Below, piece by piece: positions 1-6,546 of a stretch of DNA of 15,352 bases (positions are counted from its first letter, which is position 1; the number at the start of each line of letters is the position of its first letter). The DNA lies in assembly GCA_031260745.1 (NCBI GenBank), contig JAISKY010000278.1, forward strand, positions 1 to 15,352. The letters are read 5' to 3'. The position numbers and the translations under genes are program-made. This DNA comes from Oscillospiraceae bacterium (GTDB lineage: Bacteria; Bacillota; Clostridia; Oscillospirales; Oscillospiraceae). Under the pieces are notes generated by a model. That model searched no databases, was not told the origin of the DNA, and saw nothing but the letters and a program-made list of their open reading frames with translations.

Positions 1-134
1 CTGTCAGAGGTTCGCATTATTATTACGTCCACCCGACATCGCCTGATAAACTCTGTGTACCAAGACACACGTCGCAAAAAGATTTATCAAAAGAGGTCGT
101 TCAATCTCTTAAAAGAAAGGGCATATTAAAATGA
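1..134 (+). CDS. hicA: HicA-like mRNA interferase toxin, C-terminal part (start lies left of the window)
   Basis: An open frame enters from the left edge (first whole codon at 3) and ends in TGA at 132-134, giving 43 residues. It reads GSHYYYVHP, then VPRH near the middle, then a helical KDLSKEVVQSLKRKGIL tail. This matches the end of the HicA double-stranded-RNA-binding fold, where a G-S-H stretch carries the active-site histidine and a V-P-x-H strand precedes the last helix. HicA toxins cleave mRNA and are neutralised by HicB. The stop overlaps the hicB start (ATGA, 131-134), the usual hicA-hicB arrangement and a sign of translational coupling. The N-terminal half is not in the window, so intactness cannot be judged. 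It was found by translating the edge by eye; identification rests on the motif and the partner gene. Confidence 0.8.
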   Translation, partial: VRGSHYYYVHPTSPDKLCVPRHTSQKDLSKEVVQSLKRKGILK

Positions 135-469
135 AACTTAATTATCCCGCTCGTTTTTATAAGGAAGACGACGGTTACGGCGTAATCTTCGTAGATTTAG
201 ATATGTGCTATTCGCAAGGCAAAAATCTGAACGACGCTATAACTATGGCATCTGAAGCCGCCGAGGGCTGGCTTCTTACCGGGCTGATAAGGGGCGACAG
301 CATTCCGGAACCGTCAAATCCGTCCTCAATAACTACGCAAAAGGAATACGAACAAATTATTGTTGTTCCCGTTGATGTTGATAAATTATTATCGGAATTA
401 TGGCAGACATTAACTGAAAAATACCGGTCCGCTCTTACCCGCGTCACTATGTTACAAACCGCGCAATAG
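131..469 (+). CDS. hicB: HicB-like antitoxin
   Basis: This 112-residue protein begins MKLNYPARFYKEDDGYGVIF and continues through DLDMCYSQGKNLNDAI and EAAEGWLL. That is the partial RNase H-like fold of HicB antitoxins, with the D/E-D-G-Y-x-V-x-F strand pair and the G-(D/N)-(T/N)-L-x-(D/E)-A helix start. The I-P-E-P-S segment at about residues 58-62 is also typical. HicB binds and blocks HicA and often represses its own operon. The first codon overlaps the hicA stop by four bases. After about residue 80 the C-terminus is short (VDVDKLLSELWQTLTEKYRS) and shows no clear ribbon-helix-helix or helix-turn-helix, so DNA binding is uncertain. The other two frames of this tail do not restore one. The stop sits inside the Shine-Dalgarno sequence of the next gene. 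Confidence 0.8.
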   Translation: MKLNYPARFYKEDDGYGVIFVDLDMCYSQGKNLNDAITMASEAAEGWLLTGLIRGDSIPEPSNPSSITTQKEYEQIIVVPVDVDKLLSELWQTLTEKYRSALTRVTMLQTAQ

Positions 470-477
470 GAGAAAGT

Positions 478-2382
478 ATGTATATTTGGCTTATTCCGGC
501 GATGATTACTTTGGCTGTCAGCGTGTGGTTTCTGACTTACGCAAGCCCGTATGTCTGGAACAAAGAACCTCTTGCGTTAAGCGGCGCGACAGCGCCGCAC
601 AAGATTACCGCTAAGTCGCTGCTGCCGCTTATTGTTATTATCGCGGTTTATACTCCCGTAGCGTTCTGGCAGTTAGGCTCTACCGAAACTCCGCAGAGCT
701 TCGCGAGTTTTGAGGACGGTCCGCTTACGCTGAGGCATACCGGACAGGCGGTATCCGCTCACACCAACGTCGAGATTTACTACTACAGCGGACTCGGCAC
801 CGGCGATTACACGCTCGACGCGTCGGAGGACGGCGTTAACTGGTCGTTCGTCGCGACATTGGAGCAAAACTGGGTCGCGCTGTTCAAATGGCACAAAGTT
901 GAACTTACCGATTTCCCGGAGGACGCGACATATATCCGTATCAGCGCGAGCAACTCCGAAATGGAACTCGGCGAAGTCTATATTACCGACTTCTTTCAGA
1001 CGATGATAAGTTCAAGCAGGGACCCCAAAAGCTACAGAATTAAACTTACCGCGTTGGACGCTGATTCCGCCGCGCTTATTGACGAGCCGGGGCTTATCTC
1101 CAATCCGGACGACTGGATGCACAACTCCTACTTTGACGAAATCTACCACCCGCGTACCGCTTACGAGCATATACGTCAGCTTTCGCCGTACGAGGTAACT
1201 CACCCTCCGCTCGGCAAGATTATCCTTTCGCTCGGAATACGTATGTTCGGAATGAACCCGTTCGGCTGGAGATTTATCGGTACGCTGTTTGGCATCTTGA
1301 TGCTGATTCCGTTTTACTTTTTCGCGCAGAATATGTTCGGCAAGACACTTATTTCCGCGAGCGCGACGACGCTGTTCGCGGTGGAGTTTATGCACTACAC
1401 TCACACGCGAATCGGTACGGTCGATACCGAAGCCGTATTTTTCATCTTGCTGATGTACTACTTTATGTATCGGTATTTCATATCGCCGGTGGTCGAGCCT
1501 CACGCGGAAAACGCTCCGTACGGAGAGAAAGCCGCGTCTGACAAGTCAATGCTGTGGCTGTTCCTAAGCGGAGCGGCGTTCGGACTGGGCGCGGCGACTA
1601 AGTGGATTGTTATCTACGGCGGACTTGGACTCGCGTGGCTGTGGGGCGTGAAAATGTTCAGGATTATCAAGGCTAAACAAACCTCGGAGGCTTTGCTGAC
1701 AACCGCCGCGTCGATTGTGTTTTTTATAGTTGTACCCGTTGCTATTTATCTCGCGTCGTATATTCCCTACGCTCAGGCGAAATACGGAGCGTCCGCCGAC
1801 GGAACTTTTGGCGGTTATCTGAAAATGATTTGGGAAAACCAAAAGTATATGATGGGTTATCACGGAAAACTTGACGCGACTCACCCGTATTCATCGCCGT
1901 GGTATAGCTGGCTGATTGATTTGCGTCCGATACTCTATTTCCAGTGGTTCAACCCAGACGGCATCGCGGGTACTAAGTCGGTATTCGGAGCGTTCACAAA
2001 CCCCGTGATTGCGTGGACGGGGCTTGGCGCGATTGTGTTTATGGTACCGCTCGCGCTGAAGGGTAATAAGGCGGCGCACCTGATTTTCGCGGGGTGGGTG
2101 GCTCAACTTCTGCCGTGGATATTCATTCCGCGAATCGCGTTCGCGTACCACTATTTCCCGAATATCGTGTTCCTGATACTCGCGATAGCCGCGGTTATGA
2201 ACTCCGCGCTTGAGCGTCCCGCAGATGAATACCGCCGTAGCTGGGCGAAGCCCGTAATAATCGGATTTACCGCGTATGCCGCCGCGCTGTTTATCCTGTT
2301 TTTCCCCGCGTTAAGCGGCTTGAGAATGACCGATAACTACTCGCAGTTAGTGCGTTGGTTTAACGGTAATTATCCTTTTTAG
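478..2382 (+). CDS. GT39-type (PMT family) membrane glycosyltransferase with discoidin-like insert
   Basis: A 634-residue integral membrane protein of the GT-C fold. A membrane segment lies at 4-20 and another at 46-65. A long outside loop carries the motif FDEIYH at 219-224, whose D-E pair is the PMT catalytic hallmark, and HPPLGK at 242-247, followed by further membrane segments (about 262-284, 289-304, 316-335, 358-390, 408-428, 510-527, 535-550, 556-575, 594-610). Family members transfer mannose or another sugar from a polyprenyl-phosphate donor to proteins or cell-wall polymers outside the membrane; donor and acceptor here are unknown. Residues about 75-172 form a beta-rich block containing YTLDASEDGVNWSFVA and later TYIRIS, resembling an F5/8 type C (discoidin) domain. 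The ATG at 478 follows AGGAG (468-472) at five bases. It is tightly spaced after hicB, possibly by chance. Confidence 0.85.
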   Translation: MYIWLIPAMITLAVSVWFLTYASPYVWNKEPLALSGATAPHKITAKSLLPLIVIIAVYTPVAFWQLGSTETPQSFASFEDGPLTLRHTGQAVSAHTNVEIYYYSGLGTGDYTLDASEDGVNWSFVATLEQNWVALFKWHKVELTDFPEDATYIRISASNSEMELGEVYITDFFQTMISSSRDPKSYRIKLTALDADSAALIDEPGLISNPDDWMHNSYFDEIYHPRTAYEHIRQLSPYEVTHPPLGKIILSLGIRMFGMNPFGWRFIGTLFGILMLIPFYFFAQNMFGKTLISASATTLFAVEFMHYTHTRIGTVDTEAVFFILLMYYFMYRYFISPVVEPHAENAPYGEKAASDKSMLWLFLSGAAFGLGAATKWIVIYGGLGLAWLWGVKMFRIIKAKQTSEALLTTAASIVFFIVVPVAIYLASYIPYAQAKYGASADGTFGGYLKMIWENQKYMMGYHGKLDATHPYSSPWYSWLIDLRPILYFQWFNPDGIAGTKSVFGAFTNPVIAWTGLGAIVFMVPLALKGNKAAHLIFAGWVAQLLPWIFIPRIAFAYHYFPNIVFLILAIAAVMNSALERPADEYRRSWAKPVIIGFTAYAAALFILFFPALSGLRMTDNYSQLVRWFNGNYPF

Positions 2383-2444
2383 GGACGTAATCCGCGTCAG
2401 GCGCGGTATAATTCGCCGATATTATAAACTGGAGGTTGTAAAAA

Positions 2445-2864
2445 ATGAAAATTCAGGAATCCGCCGAGAACTATCTCGAAACAATTCTAATCCTGTCAAG
2501 GAAACACCCCGGTGTGCGTTCAATTGATATTGCCGACGAAATGGGTTTCTCAAAACCCAGCGTCAGCGTAGCAATGAAAAAACTACGCGAAAACAGCTAT
2601 ATCACCGTTGACGACGGCGGGTTTATTACGCTTACCGATACGGGCAAGGAAATCGCGGTTTCCACTTACGCGAAACACGTTTTGCTCCGCGACTGGCTTA
2701 TATCGCTTGGAGTAACCGCGGAAGTCGCCGAACTAGACGCTTGCCGAGCCGAACACGTACTTTCTCAGGAAAGTATTAACGCGCTTAGAGGTTTCCTGTC
2801 GCTCGAAACCGAAGTTGTACAGGAAATTGAGATTGCCGCTGTCGAAGCCGGAAATCGCGGGTAG
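2445..2864 (+). CDS. DtxR/MntR-family metal-dependent transcriptional regulator
   Basis: A 139-residue regulator with an N-terminal winged helix-turn-helix (about residues 7-65; the recognition region reads ADEMGFSKPSVSVAMKKL) and a C-terminal dimerisation/metal domain. Length fits the short MntR type without the SH3-like domain of DtxR. Metal-ligand positions: E12 aligns with MntR E11, H78 with MntR H77/DtxR H79, and ACRAEH at 99-104 aligns with the DtxR segment carrying Cys102, Glu105 and His106. The cysteine (C100) is the DtxR/IdeR residue, whereas MntR has Glu99 there, which hints at iron rather than manganese, though H98 and E83 of DtxR are not kept (E96, R82 here). These correspondences are from memory. 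A good SD (GGAGG) precedes ATG 2445. The gene may regulate metal uptake elsewhere; no metal transporter is in the window. Confidence 0.85.
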   Translation: MKIQESAENYLETILILSRKHPGVRSIDIADEMGFSKPSVSVAMKKLRENSYITVDDGGFITLTDTGKEIAVSTYAKHVLLRDWLISLGVTAEVAELDACRAEHVLSQESINALRGFLSLETEVVQEIEIAAVEAGNRG

Positions 2865-2887
2865 CTTAGTTGCCCGCGCTCATTTTT
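2856..2887 (+). terminator. Terminator-like hairpin over the stop codon of the DtxR-type gene
   Basis: CGCGGG (2856-2861) pairs with CCCGCG (2873-2878); adding U-G, A-U and G-U pairs gives nine pairs around a five-base loop. After CTCA comes TTTTT (2883-2887). The TAG stop lies in the stem. This is either a weak intrinsic terminator or an attenuator, because the next gene starts only 18 bases beyond the T-run and there is no room for a separate promoter. Confidence 0.5.
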
Positions 2888-2904
2888 ATATTCGGAGGTA
2901 ATTT

Positions 2905-5193
2905 ATGAACGCCACTCAAAAACAATCCGCCAAGGATAAGGCTGAGGCTTTAGTAGCTCAAATGACGCCGGAGGAAATCTGCTTTCAGCTTAGGTATGAC
3001 TCCAAAGCCGTGGAGCGTTTGGGCATACCGGAGTACAACTACTGGAACGAAGCTCTGCACGGCGTAGCGAGAGCCGGAACTGCGACCAGTTTCCCGCAGG
3101 CAATCGCGCTTGCCGCTATGTTCGACGCCGAACTGCTGTTTAACGTCGCGGACGCGATTAGCACGGAGGGCAGAGCCAAATACAACGCCGCCTCAAATCG
3201 CGGCGACCGCGACATCTACAAGGGGCTGACGTTCTGGAGCCCCAACATCAACATTTTCCGCGACCCTCGTTGGGGCAGAGGTCACGAAACCTACGGCGAG
3301 GACCCTTATCTTACCGCGAAACTAGGCGTCGCGTTTGTCAACGGTATGCAAGGCGATGGCGATACGCTTAAAACCGCCGCGTGCGCCAAGCACTACGCCG
3401 TACACTCCGGTCCGGAGTCGCTGCGCCACGAGTTCAACGCGGTCGTTAACAAGAAAGACCTGTGGGAAACCTATCTGCCCGCGTTCGAGGCGTTAGTCAC
3501 CGAAGCCGAAGTCGAAGCCGTAATGGGCGCGTACAACGCCACGCTCGGCGAGCCTTGCTGCGCGTCCAATCTGCTGTTGGGCGAAATTCTGCGCGGGAAA
3601 TGGGAATTTGACGGTCACGTAGTTTCCGACTGCTGGGCAATCGCCGATTTCCATAACCATCACAAAGTCACGAACACTCCGCGGGAGTCCGCCGCGCTCG
3701 CGCTTAACGCGGGCTGTGACCTTAACTGCGGTAATACGTATCTGCATTTGCTCACCGCGCTTCAGGACGGATTAATCACGGAGGACGCGCTGAGACGCGC
3801 CGCCGTCCGCGTTCTGACTACGCGCTTCAGGCTCGGCATTTTGGGCGGCGAGGGCAGCGAGTACGACGCAATCCCCTACGAAGCCAACGACAGCGCGGAG
3901 AATCACGCGCTCGAACAAAAAGCCGCGCTGGAAAGTATGGTCTTGCTGAAAAATGAAAAACTCCCCCCTACCCCCCTCAAAGAGGGGGGCAAGACGCAAG
4001 CCACCCTCAAAGAGGGGGGCAAGACGCAAAGCTCGCGCTCCGAGGGGGACAAGACGCAAGCCACCCTCTTTGTGGGGGGGCAGGGGGGGAGTTTCCTGCC
4101 GCTGAACAAATCAAAATTGAAAAATATCGCGGTAATCGGTCCTAACGCGGACAGCCGCGTACCGCTGAAAGGTAACTACTACGGCACCTCCAGCGAGTAC
4201 ATAACCGTGCTTGACGGAATCCGGCGCGTCGCTCCGGACGTTCGCGTCCATTACTCCGAGGGTTGTCATCTGTACCGCTCGGCGAGTGAGTTCCTTACCG
4301 GGCGCGACAATCGCCTTGCGGAGGCAATAGCGGCCGCTGACGCGTCCGAAGTCGTTGTGCTGGTACTTGGGCTTGACGAAACAATCGAGGGCGAGGAGGG
4401 CTTCTCCGGCGACGATAGCGGCAGTTTCGACGTGGGCGGCAACGAGTTCGACCAGCGCGCGTACTTTGAGTCTGACAATAACACTCAGGGCGGCGATAAG
4501 AAAGACCTGAATCTGCCAAAGCCTCAGCGTGAGTTGCTTGACGCTATACTCAAAACCGGAAAACCTGTCGTACTCGTGCTTATGGCGGGTTCCTCGCTTG
4601 ATTTGCGTGTTGCGGACGCGGGTTGCAAGGCAATCCTTAACGCGTGGTATCCGGGCGGACGCGGAGGTTTAGCGGTCGCGAAGCTGCTGTTCGGCGAGGC
4701 TTCGCCCTGCGGCAAACTTCCGGTTACGTTCTACAACTCTACGGACGATTTACCCGACTTTCTTGACTACGCGATGGCTAACCGCACGTACCGCTATTTC
4801 AAAGGCGAAGTTCTTTATCCGTTCGGCTACGGCTTAACCTACGGCGACGTAACCGTTCAGAGAGCGGAGCGCAGAGGTTCCGGTTACATCTCCGCCGCCG
4901 TCAGCAACATCGGAATCGCCGCGACTAAGGACGTAGTACAGGTATACTACAAGGCGGATTCGCCGTTCGCTCCGCCGAACCCCGTACTATGCGGATTCGC
5001 CAAGACGGAGCTTGCGCCCGGCGAAGCCCGTACCGTCGAAATCGCTCTGAATAAGAACGCGTTCACCGTGGTAAACGACGAGGGCGACCGCGTAGCCGCT
5101 CCAAGCGGTACGCTGTTCGTAGGCATAGGTCAGCCCGACGCGAGAACCGCTAAACTCACAGGCAAAAAAGCTATTGAAATCGAGGTAAAATAA
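2905..5193 (+). CDS. GH3 family beta-xylosidase, cytosolic
   Basis: A 762-residue GH3 enzyme without signal peptide, predicted to release xylose from xylo-oligosaccharides inside the cell. The N-terminal barrel (about 15-315) carries YWNEALHG (46-53), typical of the plant-type beta-xylosidase branch, DPRWGRG (120-126), KH (162-163) and the nucleophile Asp242 in VVSDCWAI. The alpha/beta sandwich (about 400-610) has GLDETIEGE (489-497), the region holding the acid/base glutamate, followed by an acidic loop (about 498-533) that seems longer than usual. A fibronectin III-like domain closes the protein (PFGYGLTY at 639-646 onward). Residues 353-396 are a foreign low-complexity insertion in the linker between barrel and sandwich, described as a separate repeat. 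The start at 2905 follows CGGAGG. xylA and xylB downstream support xylosidase over glucosidase activity. Confidence 0.9.
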   Translation: MNATQKQSAKDKAEALVAQMTPEEICFQLRYDSKAVERLGIPEYNYWNEALHGVARAGTATSFPQAIALAAMFDAELLFNVADAISTEGRAKYNAASNRGDRDIYKGLTFWSPNINIFRDPRWGRGHETYGEDPYLTAKLGVAFVNGMQGDGDTLKTAACAKHYAVHSGPESLRHEFNAVVNKKDLWETYLPAFEALVTEAEVEAVMGAYNATLGEPCCASNLLLGEILRGKWEFDGHVVSDCWAIADFHNHHKVTNTPRESAALALNAGCDLNCGNTYLHLLTALQDGLITEDALRRAAVRVLTTRFRLGILGGEGSEYDAIPYEANDSAENHALEQKAALESMVLLKNEKLPPTPLKEGGKTQATLKEGGKTQSSRSEGDKTQATLFVGGQGGSFLPLNKSKLKNIAVIGPNADSRVPLKGNYYGTSSEYITVLDGIRRVAPDVRVHYSEGCHLYRSASEFLTGRDNRLAEAIAAADASEVVVLVLGLDETIEGEEGFSGDDSGSFDVGGNEFDQRAYFESDNNTQGGDKKDLNLPKPQRELLDAILKTGKPVVLVLMAGSSLDLRVADAGCKAILNAWYPGGRGGLAVAKLLFGEASPCGKLPVTFYNSTDDLPDFLDYAMANRTYRYFKGEVLYPFGYGLTYGDVTVQRAERRGSGYISAAVSNIGIAATKDVVQVYYKADSPFAPPNPVLCGFAKTELAPGEARTVEIALNKNAFTVVNDEGDRVAAPSGTLFVGIGQPDARTAKLTGKKAIEIEVK
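3961..4092 (+). repeat. C/G-rich palindromic element, in-frame copy in the GH3 gene (132 bases)
   Basis: It begins CTCCCCCCTACCCCCC and ends GGGGGGGCAGGGGGGGAGT, which are near-perfect terminal inverted repeats. It adds 44 codons (L353-S396) between LLKNEK and FLPLNKS, where GH3 relatives run directly from LLKN into an LPL strand. Inside are three tandem units of 30 bases (3976-4005, 4006-4035, 4036-4065; LKEGGKTQAT, LKEGGKTQSS, RSEGDKTQAT) and a partial fourth. There is no stop and the length is a multiple of three. Further copies lie at 7456-7527 and 14866-14910. Confidence 0.9.
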
Positions 5194-5195
5194 AA

Positions 5196-6506
5196 ATGAT
5201 ATTTACAGAAATTCCCGAAATCAGATACGAGGGCGCGAAGTCCTCCAATCCGTTCGCGTTTAAGTTTTACGACGCGGACAAATCCGTACTCGGCAAACCT
5301 ATGAGCGAGCATCTGCCGTTCGCGATGGCGTGGTGGCATAATCTCGGCGCGGCGGGTACGGATATGTTCGGCAAAGATACCGCCGACAAGTCGTTCGGTG
5401 CGGGTTCAGACCCGCTTGCTCACGCAAAGGCTAAAGCCGACGCGGGGTTCGAGTTTATGCAAAAGCTCGGAATCAAATATTTTTGTTTCCACGACGCGGA
5501 TTTGATTAGCGAGGCTCCGACGCTTAAAGAACAAAACGCAAATCTTGACAAAATCGCGGACTACATCCGCTCGAAAATCGACAAAACCGGAATTAAGGCT
5601 CTGTGGGGAACGGCAAATCTGTTCAGTCACCCGCGCTTTATGAACGGAGCGGGTAGTTCCAACAGCCCGGACGTGTTCGCGAGAGCCGCCGCTAACGTCA
5701 AGAAGTCAATTGACCTAACCGTGAAATTCGGCGGTAAAGGCTTCGTATTCTGGGGCGGGCGCGAGGGATATGAAACGCTTTGGAACACCGATATGAAGTT
5801 CGAGCAGGAGAACATCGCCGCTCTAATGCGTCTGGCGGTCGAATACGCGCGCGCTATCGGCTTTAAGGGTGATTTCTATATAGAACCTAAGCCCAAGGAG
5901 CCGATGAAGCACCAGTACGATTTTGACGCCGCTACGGCAATCGGGTTTTTGCGGCAATACGGACTTGACAAGGACTTCAAACTCAACATAGAAGCTAACC
6001 ACGCGACTTTGGCGGGTCATACGTTCCGGCACGAGCTTAAAGTTTCCGCGATTAACGGTATGCTTGGCAGTATCGACGCTAACACGGGCGACGCGCTGCT
6101 CGGCTGGGATACGGACGAGTTCCCCTACAGCGTCTATGACGCGACTGAATGTATGTACGAGGTTTTGAAAGCCGGAGGGCTTACCGGAGGTTTCAACTTC
6201 GACGCTAAGAACCGCCGTCCGAGTAACACTTACGAGGATATGTTCCACGCGTTTATACTCGGTATGGACACGTTCGCGCTCGGACTGCTGAAAGCCGCCG
6301 CGTTAATCGAGGACGGCAGAGTGGACGCGTTCGTCGCGGAGCGTTATTCCTCGTACTGTTCCGGAATCGGCGCGAAAATCCGCGAGGGTAAAACGACGCT
6401 TGCGGAACTTGCCGAGTACGCGGAAAGTCAGGGCGAACCGACTCCGCCCTCAAGCGGTAAACAGGAGTACCTTGAAAGCGTGGTTAACCAGATATTGTTC
6501 GGCTAA
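5196..6506 (+). CDS. xylA: Xylose isomerase (class II type)
   Basis: A 436-residue enzyme, the usual length of the longer (class II) xylose isomerases, interconverting D-xylose and D-xylulose with two divalent metals. Seen: catalytic FHDAD with His99 and Asp102; WGGREGYET (186-194); YIEPKPKEP with metal ligand Glu230 and Lys232; NIEANHAT with Glu266 and His269; Asp294 in SIDAN; GWDTDEFP with Asp305 and Asp307; and Asp336 in NFDAK. All expected metal and catalytic positions are present, so the enzyme should be active. The ATG lies two bases after the GH3 stop, with GAGGT (5182-5186) inside the GH3 coding end as SD, so the two are co-translated. Unlike its neighbours it carries no C/G-rich insertion. 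It feeds xylulokinase downstream. Confidence 0.97.
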   Translation: MIFTEIPEIRYEGAKSSNPFAFKFYDADKSVLGKPMSEHLPFAMAWWHNLGAAGTDMFGKDTADKSFGAGSDPLAHAKAKADAGFEFMQKLGIKYFCFHDADLISEAPTLKEQNANLDKIADYIRSKIDKTGIKALWGTANLFSHPRFMNGAGSSNSPDVFARAAANVKKSIDLTVKFGGKGFVFWGGREGYETLWNTDMKFEQENIAALMRLAVEYARAIGFKGDFYIEPKPKEPMKHQYDFDAATAIGFLRQYGLDKDFKLNIEANHATLAGHTFRHELKVSAINGMLGSIDANTGDALLGWDTDEFPYSVYDATECMYEVLKAGGLTGGFNFDAKNRRPSNTYEDMFHAFILGMDTFALGLLKAAALIEDGRVDAFVAERYSSYCSGIGAKIREGKTTLAELAEYAESQGEPTPPSSGKQEYLESVVNQILFG

Positions 6507-6546
6507 CTAACCTAATGATAAAAACAAAAAACGGAGGTGAAAACAA

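Noticed and set aside
1012..1503. 163-residue open frame opposite the glycosyltransferase gene
   Set aside because: Arg/His-rich translation without motif, no ribosome site, and the plus strand carries a well-supported gene.
2384..2412. Promoter for the DtxR-type gene with TATAAT at 2407-2412
   Set aside because: The -10 is perfect, but no -35 hexamer is recognisable at 16-18 bases; a five-pair CCGCG/CGCGG stem lies just upstream instead. Possible but not supported enough to list.
3976..4065. The three 30-base units as a CRISPR array
   Set aside because: The units are directly adjacent with no unique spacers, lie inside a coding gene, and no cas gene is present.
3961..4092. C/G-rich block in the GH3 gene read as a frameshift, pseudogene or assembly error
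   Set aside because: The frame is open through it, GH3 motifs continue correctly on both sides, and two similar in-frame blocks occur in xylB and argS.
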